From contig JAEPRB010000036.1 of assembly GCA_016758965.1 (NCBI GenBank), forward strand, positions 62,001 through 126,000: 64,000 nt of DNA, given 5' to 3'. This DNA is from Circinella minor. Its lineage: Eukaryota; Mucoromycota; Mucoromycetes; Mucorales; Lichtheimiaceae. Shown here in pieces: positions 13,571-27,102 of the stretch (position 1 is the first letter of the stretch; each line of letters begins with the position of its first letter). The translations under genes were made by a program, and so were the position numbers. The notes under the pieces were generated by a model. That model had not been told where the DNA came from, searched no databases, and saw nothing but the letters and a program-made list of their open reading frames with translations.

Positions 13571-16500
13571 TTTTGTGTAATTAAATATAACAACAACGCC
13601 AGACTTATGTAACAGAAAGAAAACAAAAAAGAAAAAATATCAAAAAAAGAAAAAAGAAAAAAGCGATGAAATAAAAAAAAAAAAAAAAGAGAAGAAAGAA
13701 AGATTCCGTGTTACATAATTGCTATTTATTTCTTATATACCTTTGATACTACATTACTTTGTCCTCTATGTACACAACAATCAGTTAGTTGTATATCTTG
13801 ATTTCCCAGGATACGTATAATATTTTACTAGTGTAGAAATGGATTAACTCTATTCTAACAAAAATTAAGCACCATGTAAAGCGTGATGGTTTTCCCGAGA
13901 ACGAAGATAGACAAACTGTTTTTTATTTTTTTTATTTTTAGACTGTAAATAATACAATTTTTGACAACTGCTTTTGTTATAACTTGACAAAGAGAAATAT
14001 TTTATAGAGTAGACCCCATACCATTGTTATTGTTCCATTAAATCATTAATATAATATTAAGGTTATATTCCCACCGAATCTATGATAACATTGATATGTT
14101 GCAGTTCATAAACTATCCCCTACATGAATCCATTAACAGTACCATCTTTTAAAAAACGTATTTTGGTAAGATTAACAACTAATATGATAAAATATAAGTT
14201 ACAAGAAAAAGTGTTGGGGATGTCAAACTATAGAAAAATAACTTAAATTAAAAACGTTCTCAGGATTATGAAAACCCCTTTTGGTGACGGTAAAAGAAAA
14301 TACCGAAAAGGCAGCGAAAAAAAAAATCTCTGGTATTGTATACATAAGCATCAATTCCATGGGAAATTAATATTGCTTTTCTACATAACATGACCAATAT
14401 ATTATATATTTTTTCTGGATTTTATTAAAAATACCAATGTCGTATACAAAAAATACAGTTTCTTATTTGGACTTTTATATTAAAAGTGAATTAACTAAAT
14501 GAGCATCGTCATACTTTTGTTTTGTTCACTACTACGATGTACTTGTTCTAGGTTGTCATACATGCGAAAAAAAGTTCTCAAGTAAAATCATACCCAAACT
14601 TCTTTTAAGCTCTGAATAAATAAAAAGAGTGTTTTAATTAAAATAAGGAATAACGTGTTTGATTATAATTTAATGATGTTATAATCTCACATAGCTTTTT
14701 ATCATGCTTTATATTGTATTCTTGGAAGATGGAAAATTGAATATTTGATATCTTCTTTGATATTTTGAGTACGTATATGCCAAAAAATGATATTGATAGT
14801 TGACATTTCACAATATCAAGTACTATATTCAGTATATTCAACATATAAAAATTATATTAGGTCTGCTGGCTTTCTTTATTTAAAAAAACCATATATAAAT
14901 ATAAGTAACTCAACAAAGAACGCAATAGTAAAGCAATGTTTGAACATTTGGTATATAATTTTTTTTAATAAGAGTTTTTACAAAATAATACTAATATCAT
15001 GTAAAAACAAAAGGAGTTGATCAGTAACGTATTGAAATTAAGAAGATATTTATAAAAATTTAAGGCGTAAAAGACGACTGTGAACATTCCATATATATCG
15101 TAATATTAGTAATAACAAAAATCAGTTTGTTCAATAAATATAAGGTTTTTCTAGTATTAATCATCATTCTTTTTGAAAAAAAAAGTAAAATTACATATAT
15201 GGATCAATCTACACTAAATACAACTGTATGTATACGCAGTAGCAACTATTATTAAGACCTCTATATATTAATACTCATGGTAGCAGCGAGGGAATTATCC
15301 CTATTGTTTCTTTTTTGAACATGTTAGGTTTTGGGCGGACGAGCTTTGGCAAGTTTGATCACTCTGTTTTGGTATTCAAGCCACTCAAACATAGAAGAAA
15401 ATGTATAATTTGTTGACCTCGCCTTTTTTTATTTTATCATTTGTCTGCTCCAAAATATTTTTTTAGTTAGTCACAAACTACAAATGATACATTGAATCCA
15501 ATTCTACTTTATAAAGATATTGCTTCTCAAGCAGTAATAAAATATTGTAAACTGCTGAGAAGGATTGTCGCATGAAATCATATCTAATATAGGATCTAAT
15601 ATCTGAACTGAGTGTTGGTAATTACATGAAATTCGATACATTTGATTACATTACAGTAATTAAAAATTATAATAAGTTGTATAACCACTGAGATTATGTA
15701 TTCTTATGGACTAGTTGCACGTACATAGAATGTATTACGATGTATGTAATGATAATCCAAATGTAAAAACGTTTTCCTGTGTATTATAAGTTCTAAAAGA
15801 TCCAAGAGCTATTTGTATCATTGTTGCCTATTTTTCTTGATAATATGTTACCATGAAAAAAAAGACATAGTAGACCGTTGTTCTTACTACCATTTCTCAG
15901 AAATTACGATTTCCACTATTAAATCGTTTTTGCTAAGCATTTCAAGCTCACTGTCGATTTCGATAAATATAACGGGAGAAAGCAAAAAGTGGCTATGGCA
16001 AGTCTACGACTTCGAAAAATATGAAGAATAAATAGCAGCCAACAATATTTCATTATTATAGCACGGAACAATAATTTATTCAATAACTGTCATACTTGGT
16101 ACAACAATAAAGGAAAATGTAAATTTAGAGGCCAATAAAAACAAAAAATAAAGTATACCTTGTGAACATAACAGTGATAGTGATCTGTTTACAGTTAGTA
16201 TACTAAAAACAAAAGGGCCAAACAATGAAAGCGACTAATAAAATAATGTATACCTTTTTTTTAACGTGGCTGATGGCAACCAGTATTATTTGGAAACTCG
16301 ACTTTTTCAATGTTGTGCAACCAAAAAATTATTGATCGAGCAGTGCAAAGAAAAAAGCACATCAGCATCATCCGAGCAGAAGTCGAAAATAAATAATACC
16401 TATTGCAATAAACCCAACTTAATAATATGCCAAGCCATCTTCTTTGTATACTGTTTTTAATTGCTGTTGTCCCTGCCAAGCCAGTAATGAGCGGGTTACC

Positions 16501-17886
16501 GTTTTGAGCTATATTATAGAGTGTACGTAAAGAAAAATCACTATTAGGTACGAGATTTATATCATTTGCTGATTGCTTTCTTTTTTCTGTATTCTCTCTT
16601 GTTCAACGAGTAATCTATAATATTTTGTTGTTGCTTATGTCCAACATCATCCCTGTTTAGCTTTTTCAATATACCAGGATTGGATTAATGCTCTACATTA
16701 TTGTTGTTGTTTTACAATTATTATAATACGTAGTTTTTTTTTCTCATTATTATTCAGCCTTCAGAACGATCGATCTAGGTAATGTGTTGTGATGGGTACC
16801 CCACTTTTTGGATTTCACAAGGCTATATTATTGTGTTTCAATAAAAAAAACACGACAAATGTTGAGATGAGAAAGGAAAGGGTCCCCTGGTTCGCATTTT
16901 TTTTTTGAATCATAAATAATACACTGTTTTTTTTTTCATTAATCCGCGCTATAAAATATATGTAGAAGAACGGGCATTTGAGTGTTGTTTATCAATATCC
17001 CACCAGCAAGAAGATATGTATAGCAGTTTCATCAATAATTTTTGCAGTAAGTAAAGGAAGCAAAAAATATTTTCCATCTTGCTTTTATCATTTTGATGTT
17101 AAAAGACATCGTTATTTCATTCAAATTTGCTTTTTGCGGTACAGGATCAAAAAATAATCATATGTATGTCGTATAATTTAACAAAAACGAAAATGTTCAA
17201 GACCCATATTACACGACTGATTACGATCACGCGAGCCACAATGATAATATATACAATCATTTATCGACAAATTAATAAAAAAGGGGCTTAATAATGTTTG
17301 TATGCATGTACACTTGTTAATAGCAGGCCACGATCCAAACAGTAAAAATTACAGCTCAGTGATAATAAGTTACGTAGTAGTATAACAAGCATTATGTTAT
17401 ATTTATAATCGAACAAGCTAGTCATTTCTTATTGGCTTTTATTCTTATTGAGCTGGGTCACTCATGTGTATATAGTACACATATTCACGATTCCGTATAT
17501 TTATATGAATCCTGTAACAAATAAGAAGTCCATTAGTAGACAAATTAGAACAAAAAGAGGATTTGTTACATTATGTCAATCAACAAATAATAATAAAGTA
17601 GCATGAATTAAAAGGAAGATCTCACGTGATAATATAAAAAACATGCTGATGCTTTATATCGGCAGTTCATTTTTAAAGTTTGTGCATTATTAGTTTTTAA
17701 TGCGAAATAAATTACTTCTTTCGCCCGTCGATTGTAAAATGGGAAGAACCCTCTCGTTCATCCCTCGTCAGCTTCCCGCCGAGTTTCTGGTGACAATCAT
17801 GTAACTGTTACTATTAATAACATCATTTTCTACCCATAATCTAACCATGTTTTGAAAGGTTATCGATTAGTAACATCAGGGAAAAT
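13571..17886. other. Gene-poor AT-rich tract, no gene recognised
   Basis: About 4.3 kb upstream of the acyl-CoA synthetase gene. The first 200 bp (13571-13760) are purine-rich A/G tracts on the plus strand, consistent with the pyrimidine-rich leader and promoter of that minus-strand gene. Beyond this there are only short open frames (for example 14638-14844, 15813-16031 and 16261-16479 on either strand) without domain features or plausible splice partners. Confidence 0.5.
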
Positions 17887-17924
17887 CAAACGATCACAAA
17901 CAGCTCATGATTTTTGATCGTTTG
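17887..17924. repeat. Perfect 10-bp inverted repeat (potential hairpin)
   Basis: CAAACGATCA at 17887-17896 is matched by TGATCGTTTG at 17915-17924, with an 18-bp spacer. It could form a stem-loop or be a dyad binding site. No gene is adjacent; the nearest is the small protein 1.4 kb downstream. Confidence 0.5.
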
Positions 17925-18369
17925 TGTATGTGAATGCTTGTGTGATGCTTTATTGGTAATGTTAATATAGGTTAATAAAAAGAAAAACGAGGCTGATGTA
18001 AGCGAAATACTTCCCTGTATATTACTATGTTATTCCTCCATTAATATAATTTTATTTATATAATCTTCTTTTTTAGATAAATCCAATATCAAAAATTAGC
18101 GGCCAAGTCTATCCTTGTTTTGATAATCAGAAAATACTTTTACCAGAGCCACATTTAGAATAAGATAACGCGAGAAGAGGTTGTCTAATTTAAATATCCA
18201 TATGTGGCACATTTATTTATAACAAGAAAAGTGCGTATTGCATCGCATGGGGGAGAGACAACGAGACAAAACAGCCACTCCTGGGTTTCCCGTCGATTGC
18301 TTTTTTAACGTGGCACACATTTATAAATCGGTACGATATATTATCCGTTTTTCATCTACCCTTTTTATC

Positions 18370-19333
18370 TGATTTTTTTTTTTTTTTTTTTTGGTGTGGA
18401 ATAATCATATCAAACTTTTTTTTGTGATATCAAAATGTTAGAAAAACTGAACAATTAGGTTTGCTGTCGATTGTTGTGTTGAGACAGAGAAGCCGTTTCT
18501 CCTTTTGTATGTATATAAAAATATATAAATCTTAATAATTACCAGCAATGCTGAGCCTCAAGCCAGTACCACAAAACTAATATTTTTTTTGTTGATTGTT
18601 GAAAGGGAAAAATTTATTGCTAAGCAATGAAGAAGCGACAAGTTTTTAACTTCGCGGATGCTTTTTTTTACGGAGCGAATAAATATATTCCATTATTCAA
18701 AATGCCGTATTGTTGTTTTTTGGGGGACCCTTTTTTTTTCGCGTGGCAAAAAAAAAAAAAAAAAAAAACTTTTCTTCTTTTGGTTTGGGGGACGAACCCA
18801 AAAAAAAGATGAGAAATAAAAAAGAAAGAGACGGATTTTTATTATAAGTCATCGGATGGTGACCCGGTCGTCCGTTACCCCGCGGAAAAAGTTATAATGT
18901 AGCACACACATGTGGCTCTTTTTTTTTTAAAAAAAAAAAAAAAGAACGCATTATTCTTGGCCAGTCAGTCAAATTTTTTGTCCTTGGCAGTCTGTACCTT
19001 TGTTTATATCGCAGCTTTTCTCTAAAAAGGTGGGGGAAAGGAGAAGAGAATGGAGCTAAGGATTACAAGATCAAGCGGAACTTGTTTGTGGAGGGGGGAA
19101 TAAAAAAAAAATTCGCCCCTCTTTAACTGGTTATCACTAACCCGATTTTTGAAGCCATCAGGGAACTCCTTCCCTACCCCCCAATTTCAAAACGTGTTCA
19201 AAAAAGCTCTTTTACATTGTGTAACTTTCAAATGGTTATAAAAGGACCTGGTTAGACTTTGGAATTCAAATACATACTTTTCTTTCACTTATTTTACAAG
19301 AAACTCTTTCAACTTAAAAACACCAGTCAAGAA
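18370..19333 (+). promoter_or_regulatory. Promoter region of the 57-residue Cys-rich protein, with TATA box
   Basis: A TATA box, TATAAAAG, sits at 19237-19244, about 90 bp before the ATG at 19334, leaving an A/C-rich 5' leader of about 60 nt. The preceding 870 bp are studded with homopolymer runs (for example T at 18373-18392, A at 18750-18768, A at 18930-18944), and some GC-rich blocks lie between them (for example around 18858-18890). Poly(dA:dT) runs with a TATA box suggest a nucleosome-depleted, strongly inducible promoter. That reading is inference; individual factor sites are not assigned. Confidence 0.55.
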
Positions 19334-19507
19334 ATGTGTTCCACTACAAATACCACTGTTACTTCCACAATTATGAATAACAATAATACAATTGAATCAC
19401 TATCAACTCCTACTTGTCAAGCCACCCACTATAGTTTTTGTCCTGGATGTGGTGTAGACGTGTCGCAATTCTCTCATGAAGGATCTTGTCCGTATCTTCG
19501 ACGTTAA
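19334..19507 (+). CDS. Small Cys-rich protein (57 aa) with CPGCG motif, function unknown
   Basis: Single-exon frame of 57 codons with a T/N/S-rich first half and the C-terminal segment YSFCPGCGVDVSQFSHEGSC followed by PYLRR. The two CxxC cysteines, a histidine and a further cysteine resemble half of a zinc ribbon or a CCHC-like knuckle, but no family is recognised. I prefer the ATG at 19334 to the upstream in-frame ATG at 19259: the latter is only 15 bp from the TATA box, whereas transcription would start about 30 bp downstream of it. There is no signal peptide or membrane segment. The strong TATA box and the leader ending in GTCAAGAA before the ATG favour a real, perhaps highly expressed gene. 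It stands alone, with no neighbour within 5 kb. Confidence 0.55.
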   Translation: MCSTTNTTVTSTIMNNNNTIESLSTPTCQATHYSFCPGCGVDVSQFSHEGSCPYLRR

Positions 19508-22500
19508 TTCTTGTTTTTTTTTCGTTCATAACATTTCGTGTTGCGTATTTCTCTTTTTATATCTGATTATTCAAAGTTCCTGGTGAACGACAACAATACA
19601 GCAATACATTCATATCAACAACAAGCATACATATTACCAGTGAATTTGATATAATATTATATTAGAACATTCTGTTATATTTTTTTTCTTCACTATCATT
19701 TTTTCATATTTCTTTTTCTTCTCAATTTCATAAACGGCATAATTATTTCTTATCATGTATATTTCATCAAGAACAATAACAATTTCTCCACAATATTGTA
19801 TATCCAATTTTCTTTTATCTTCTCTTTTTTTTTCATATTACATATCAAGCATTTTTCTATTATAGATTAGTCTTTTTTCTGTTCATGTATATCCAAACAC
19901 TCTCACAATACAGTCATCTTACTTTTTAACAATTTATCATAAACAACATTAAATATATAAAAAAGTGAATTATATTATTATATAATGCCACTTGCTAAAA
20001 AAAAAAAAAAGATATGTACTTTTGCGCAGCAATTGCTTGTTTAGACATTGGTCAATATTTATATTTTGTTATAATGAAATATATTACTATGATAACAACC
20101 ATGGGAATGCACGCTGTTGTTTTGACAGCAGCAGGATAATAACAACTAATAAATATTATAATAATAATCACGAGTAAAAAAAAGTAATCATTGGTTTTGT
20201 TAACTACTTTTTAGTAGATGTATTTATACCATTTAAGTAGATGGTATTTTCCTTTTTACTTGTTTGGCACATGAGATGTAATAATAATAGCGAACAGACT
20301 AACTGAATGAGTAAATGAATAAATGCTCGCCACCGATCTTTCTTTTTGTACCTGTTAATAATAGTAATAGACATATCATTAGAGTAATGTGATCTTTTTT
20401 ACTTTGTCACCCAAAGCACGCAATTTGAACTTTTTGCTAATGACCTCTTTGTGATCATCGGGACAGTTTGTTGGCCATATGTATATACAACTTTCCATGG
20501 AAAGAAATGTATAGTATGGTAACAAGTTCTTTGAGAAAAAAACAAGATCACATTGCTAAAAGGATAGATGACATGTCATTGTCATCACCATGAACAAACA
20601 ATAATAGAGATAATGATAATCAACTGTTTATTCTTCTTTATTGTTCTTCCATGCTGGCAATAAATAAATAAATAAATAATAATACCTTTTGTATTTTATT
20701 TCAATACTATATAATAAACAAAGGAGAGAAGATAGGTTAGCAATATATATGAAACTATTTGCATGTTACTAATTAATGATTTATATTATATATAAATGTG
20801 TCACTTTGATAATTAATATTCAATTTATCAATAAAAATTGCATCTTACTATCCGGTCTATATGTTTTATATGTCTGTTTGATGTGATGTATGTAAATGAT
20901 GGTAGAACATAAGTTATTTTTCAATATCTCCTTATTATATGTCGTTGGTTCATTTCTCAACAAAATATTTATAAATTGCGCGTTGTTTCCACAAATAACC
21001 TTGGCCCAATTAAAACTTTTTTTTACATATTATAGAATTCATTATAATGAATTCTTCTTTGTCCTGACAAGGGAAATAAATAATTAAATCATGACTTCTG
21101 TTTTCGGTGCTAACCAAGAAAGTTAAAATATCAAATGGAGTACTCTATGAAAGAGAAAAAGAAAAGAAGAGCGGACTTTTTTTGTACAATATCCCATTAC
21201 CTGTACGATTATTAGCAATAATCTAATGGAAATGAATATCAGGTGGAAAATGAAAAGAGAAGCGGATTATTATATTTTACATAATTGGTAAATGGTAAAA
21301 TATGTTTGCCCTATAACATAACAGAGATTTTAATAGTAAAACGATAAAGAATACGATTGGTTCCAGTTCATTTAATCTTACACGAGATCAAACTTTGTGC
21401 CAGAAAAAGAATTTTTTTCTTTTGGTTTTACCCAACAAAAAGTCTCTTTTGTTAATGAATTGAAAAAAAAGGATATATATTATACGTGGCAAATAATAAT
21501 AATAATAGCATTGTATCTTGTGACAAAGAGAATGATTATTAACTAACTCGAGTTTTTTTTTTCTTGTGATGATTGATGTGTCAATCGGAAACAACAGGAC
21601 GGAGAAAAAAAAGGGGGGATTGAATAACTATTTGGGATAAATTATGAGTTGTGTACTTTTTTCACGCGTTTCGTTCAAGTGTTCATGTAGGACGAAAGTT
21701 CCCCATTCGAAAATGATGTTCCTGTCAACAAAACGTAACCTCTTCTTTTGCCCTCCCTTAAAAGAAAAAACCCGCAATTCACGTTTTACCCTTAATATTG
21801 AAATGAATAAATTATAATCGCTAATGGGCTACTAGCTTTTCTTGTATAATACTGTCTGTGTATTTCCTTTCGTCTTTTTTTTAATGATATGCTGTTGTTA
21901 TTATAAGAACCAGAATTATGGCATAATTTTAATGATACGATCATGAAGATGAATTGTTCCAATAAAATGCGGTGATTTTGTTTGGTTTTGGAGCACAAAT
22001 AATCTATTCAGTACTTTTTATCTTCATATTTGATAGAGTCAATTATAGTGCTACGTAAACATATATTTGAAGTAGTCGATTTAATCGGATGGCCAAAAAC
22101 ATGACACCATTATTTTAAATGATGCCATCACCTCTGGTCTTCTTGTTTCCATGTAGCTTATTAACGATAAAGACTTCGCAATTTAACAAATGATGTCGCA
22201 TAATTTCATTTACGTTATTGTTCAATTAGCACGTATAATACAAACTGCTGTATAATATATCATAACACTCATTTTTCCGATAACTCTATTACCCTTACAT
22301 AGCAACAATGAAAACAACTTTTGTAACTACCACAGCCCAAAAAGTATTGAGAAAAAAAATATTTTTCATCTTCGAATTTGCTGAGTTCTCTTGTACTGCT
22401 TAGTTTAATTGTAGCACCAATGACTTTGCATAATACAAATGCGCAGCAAGATCCATTTTTCTTATTCCCCGGAACAACATTCTTGATTCTAGTTTTTCCA

Positions 22501-25500
22501 CTTCGAGATCTTTCAATTGGATACTTTCTTTCCCAATTCACTGGCCGCTTCTTATTTAATCAAAGACGTTTTCATTGGTATGATAGTTGGCACAACTTTA
22601 AAGAAAGTTTGTGTCCATAATGGGGCTAAAAAGTATAAAAGTACTCGTACTACAATAAATAAAAATAACATTCGTGTCACAATAAAACAAGATGTTAAAA
22701 ATGAAAGTCTAATCTAAACTGGAGTAATTAATATTAAGTAGATTAAATAGCTCTCCGAGGAAAGGTTTCGTATACAGTAGTAACTATCGTCTAGTTTACT
22801 ACAAGAACTTCGCCATCTTCAATTTCACACGCCGCGATAATATTCGGGCATTCCAAGAAATGAGCAAGATATAAGATACAAATACCTCAGGCTAATCTCT
22901 TAATACTACTACGTATCCTTTATATTTCATGATATTTGAGTTCCCAATTAAAAGAAATATATAATAATTAATTTTTAATTATACATCCAATACATATATT
23001 CTAGTATGTTATAAAAGATCCGTTTTTATTTGCTTATAAACTGTCTTTCTACCGCTAATGAAGTGGGACCTGATTCCTTTCATATCGTTATAGTATCCTA
23101 TCTTTATATAGGGTAACCTTTTTCTCTATACTCTAATAACAGTAACTGACGATGGTGTGAAAACGTCTTCAATTTTATGGCTCAATGCGTTATCCATCCA
23201 GACTTCATCTACAATAAAACGTCATTGATGATATAACGCACACAAGATCATCCGTTCCAGGAATTTCTACATCTAACTACATACATTCTTCGTTGGTGGT
23301 ACATTGTATAACTCGTTTTATTATACGCATTTCATAACATATATGCCTTATTCAAAAGAAGAAGGACATTCGGTTAATTTTTTTTCTACGTATTTCACTA
23401 AAAGAGTAACAGATATAATATGATTTGAAATTTTATAGCAATGTGTTATTTGAATTGAGAAGGTATTCGACGAAAAGAGACACCGGTATCTCTTACTTGA
23501 GTAGTAAGTATATATATTCATATATTTAATATTTAATATGTTTGAATTATAATATTTTCAACATAACAGGTATTTGTCGTAGTAATTCATTCTTATTTAT
23601 AGGCAACTGGCTACATGGTAGTACCAGGATACAAACAGTAGTGATCTAAAGAGCTCCGAATTATTATAATATTCCAAACATATCATCATATCCAACAAAC
23701 ACAACTGTTCATAATTTATGCATACATGACATTCGGGGATGCGAAGAAGCGAAGAAGCAACTAGTTCAATTTACAAATAACAATTTTGCAGAAATCCGTC
23801 AAATTGAAAAAAGAAAAAATCCGATACGTTTTTAACGTTACAATTGATTTTTTATAGACATTTTTACATGGAGAGAAAAGAGAAACAAAAATTTATAGTG
23901 TGTGAATCCATAAATAGCTTTCTGTCTTTCTTTTATTCTAAATCCTCTTTTATTCATTTATTTCTTTTAAAGCCTAAAAAGAAAGGAACTTATTTAACGT
24001 GAGAGGATATGAATAGAGAAGAATAACTAGTACAACAATATTACCTTCACTGTCTCCAATTATTCTGTCATCCCATAACTAATAATAATAAATGATACTA
24101 AAAGTTGACGAGTAATGAAGATAAGAATAATGACAAATTCAAAAATGATACGTAGTTAACATTACCTATAATAACTAGTGTTCTATTCTGAGAATGCTAC
24201 CTTTTTATCTTATATTAACAAGAGACAATACCTAATATACAGACCGGATTAACAACCAATGTTTTATTATCAAGTAGAAGGATTACTAGCATCAGCCAAT
24301 TTAAAATTAATAGTAATACATGGAATAATTATGAAGAACGCAAGACAAGGAAATTATTGTTATTATAGAGTTATTTGGATGAATTTACCAAAAAAAAAAA
24401 AGAAAAAATAAGCACAATGGAATATTTTATGCATTTTTGAAAAAGAGTACTAATATATAAAAGGAGATCACTAGAGATTTACCCAAACAAGATATGTCAA
24501 CCTTTATTTTATTTTAATTTAATATAAAACATTATCTACCTTACCACTATATTTATCAATCGATCTGAAAATGATGGCACATTTATATCATACAGTTGAA
24601 TATTCCATGAACGAAATACCGTAAGTGGGCACAATGAATTATTTATCTTTTTTAGTTTTTAAAAAATGATAAGTTAAATCAATTAAAATAAATTAAAACG
24701 CTATATTATGAATGAACTTTGCACCGTTACCAAACGAAATAATGGGATTTGAGCTTGCCTACGTACTCAATAATAAATGTAATGTAAAAAATACATAGTT
24801 TTCTGTGACACATAGTTATTTTGATACAGAGAACGCACGTTCAATGGGCGTATGTATGTAACAGCATATCTTTAAACTCAACATCCGGCTTCTTGCATAT
24901 TAATTTGTATGTAGGAGTAAAAAAAAATCGCCCGGTTGGATCATTTACAGAAGAATGATGATATTTTAACAATTACCTATCTATAAAAATAAAATACGAC
25001 AGCTTATTATCTTATTAATTTGTACATATCTAGCGAACAGTATGGTGATAAAGATAAAGTAACACCGCAAGAAGTACTGTAATATACTATAAAAATGGTT
25101 ATTAAAATAGCATAAAGGAGAAGTACCACGTCATGAAAAAAAAATTAATTCCACTTCTTTTTTTCGATAAACATTGCAAATGGGGGACCGCTGCCACTAC
25201 TATGCCACATCTGTCATCTTATCATTTCCATTTCTCCTTCCTACGCTTTACCAACATATTATTCGCCTACTGACGCTTTTCCTTCTACTAAGTATAGGAA
25301 TATTTTTGTAAGTTTATAACAGCCCAGAAAGCTGAAAACAAATGTCGTCCTACTGTATATCGTTTTAAAAGCAAACTCATCCGTAAAAGAGTTAGAGTCT
25401 TTTATTTAAGAAAAAGGTTCTTTAGTTTTGTGATCTCTGCTGCTATTAATATAATAGTAATATTAGTAAAATAAATATAAAAGTTCGGTATAGGAAATAT

Positions 25501-26215
25501 TTAGTACACTGATTATTTTGTACCATCCAACAGGAAATCCCACCATATACAAAAATTAATGCTTGAAAAATGAAGTTTTTTTTCTTTCTTTTCGTTTCAA
25601 CAAAACATAAGTCAATTCCATACAACATCCATTGAGTCCCAAAGGAGTCGATATATTGAAGCTAAGAGAAGAAACTCGACCCGCTAAGGTGCTAAAGGTG
25701 ACCATCTCGTCCTATAATAATATACATAAATTGTCTTTTTTTTTTGAAACAGTAATTAAAAAATTTACAGTTTAATTTCTTTATATTATCCACTCTTTGT
25801 ATACTCAATAAGCATACCAAAATGGAAATTATATTAAATCTTTTATATATAACAAGTAAAGTAACTGAAATTACCTGTATATCCTGTAATAGTAAAGCGT
25901 TCAATGTGTGATTGAAATACTTCGTATAAAGATATAAAATAAAGAAGAAATAATACACTATGTAGTTGTATTTGATTAATAAATTGTATGAAATAGAATA
26001 GAAATATGGATTGTGGGAGTTCTTATATTCAGGAACATTACGTCTGAATCCACAAAAGAGAAATCTTATAATGAGTTTAAGAGATTTTATGCTCAAAGAA
26101 AGCTATTGTCAGACCAATTATTTAATTGTTAAAAGACTAAAAGATTTTAATGTAAAGATAGAACTAAAGAAAAGATTTTATTTGAAATAATTTAAGGGGT
26201 AATTATACTATCAGC
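19508..26215. other. Gene-poor AT-rich tract, no gene recognised
   Basis: 6.7 kb downstream of the small protein. The first few hundred bases are T-rich and probably hold its 3' UTR. Elsewhere there are only scattered short frames. The segment 22269-22717 is open in several frames on both strands, but I could not match it to a family or connect it by splicing. No terminal repeats or transposase motifs were found here. Confidence 0.45.
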
Positions 26216-26453
26216 AATGCCAGAAATATGACTTTGCTTTGCCACAAATGTGTCTTTGCTTTGCCAGAAAACTATCGTAGCTTTGACATAAATGTGTCGC
26301 AGCACGCACCAATAATATCACGTAGTTTAGCATTTTGTGATACCTTAACGGTGATATAATAAATAATAATAATGATAATGGTAATGATAATGGTAATTAT
26401 GTTGGTGATTATGTTGGTATAAAAATGTTTTTAATTTTTATACATTACAATAT
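26216..26453 (+). repeat. Interspersed repeat copy A with four 22-bp tandem units
   Basis: Four 22-bp units occupy 26216-26237, 26238-26259, 26260-26281 and 26282-26303. Unit 2 is TTTGCCACAAATGTGTCTTTGC split at 20 bases as TTTGCCACAAATGTGTCTTT plus GC. They are followed by a TTTTGTGATACC segment, an (AAT)-type microsatellite and a tail reading GGTATAAAAATG...TTTTTATACATTACAATAT. The same order recurs at 28165-28393. It is probably a short non-coding mobile element or a segmental repeat; no coding capacity is seen. Confidence 0.6.
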
Positions 26454-26720
26454 CCTTTGCAAGGTTCGCAGTTTAACGATAGTTCAAAGCTTATCAAAAT
26501 CATCAGTGTTCAGCCCAAAGCACAATACATGAAAAATCGTGTTTTATTTTTATCATCTACTATGAAGTCTTCATTGACGAAAATTGAAGAAGCCTTAAGT
26601 CATATAATGAATGCTGGAGTAGAAATAACAACACAATATTACAAAAACAATGTGACAATTGTAGTTGTTGAAACCATTCTCAAGATGAGTATCGCTTAGC
26701 TGGATTACATACGTAATAAG

Positions 26721-27102
26721 TGTAATGGTGTACGACCATTACGATGATACAACATTCAATCATGAGGTTATTGATCCACATGCTTATCTGCGGAATACTA
26801 AGGATAGACGATAGCATAGTTGAGCGCATGGTTGGATATAGAAATATTAGGATAGATATTCTATGTAGAAATGTTGATCATTGATATTAGATATATATTA
26901 GTTACGTAGATGTAATTAACTTCTGATATTTCGACGTATATAAATAAAGAGTTTCCCGACAACCAGGAAACAGTAATCGTTTTTATTCATATATTCTCGA
27001 GCCTCTCTCTCTTTTATTCTACCTATATCTTAGTTACGCTTCCTCAAACTGACCGATCGAACCCGATTGTAAGTATACAATAATTGGTTATGCGCTATTA
27101 CA
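26721..27102. mobile_element. Solo LTR of an LTR retrotransposon, with 5-bp target-site duplication
   Basis: A 382-bp sequence begins TGTAATGGTG and ends GCGCTATTACA (TGT...ACA termini). It is flanked on both sides by ATAAG (26716-26720 and 27103-27107), a perfect 5-bp target duplication. Inside are a TATA box (TATATAAATA, 26937-26946) overlapping a possible polyadenylation signal AATAAA (26943-26948), as expected of an LTR with U3-R-U5 organisation. No gag, protease, reverse transcriptase or integrase sequence lies next to it, so it is a solo LTR left by recombination. The superfamily (Ty3 or Ty1 type) cannot be decided. It lies within block 1 of the BRCT relic. Confidence 0.8.

Noticed and set aside
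22269..22717. Overlapping open frames on both strands, about 80-90 codons each
   Set aside because: No family resemblance, no splice partners, no terminal repeats; could be an old relic but cannot be supported.
25692..26096. 134-codon minus-strand frame
   Set aside because: Composition is dominated by I, F, Y, L and K as expected of AT-rich non-coding DNA; no motif, promoter or continuation.
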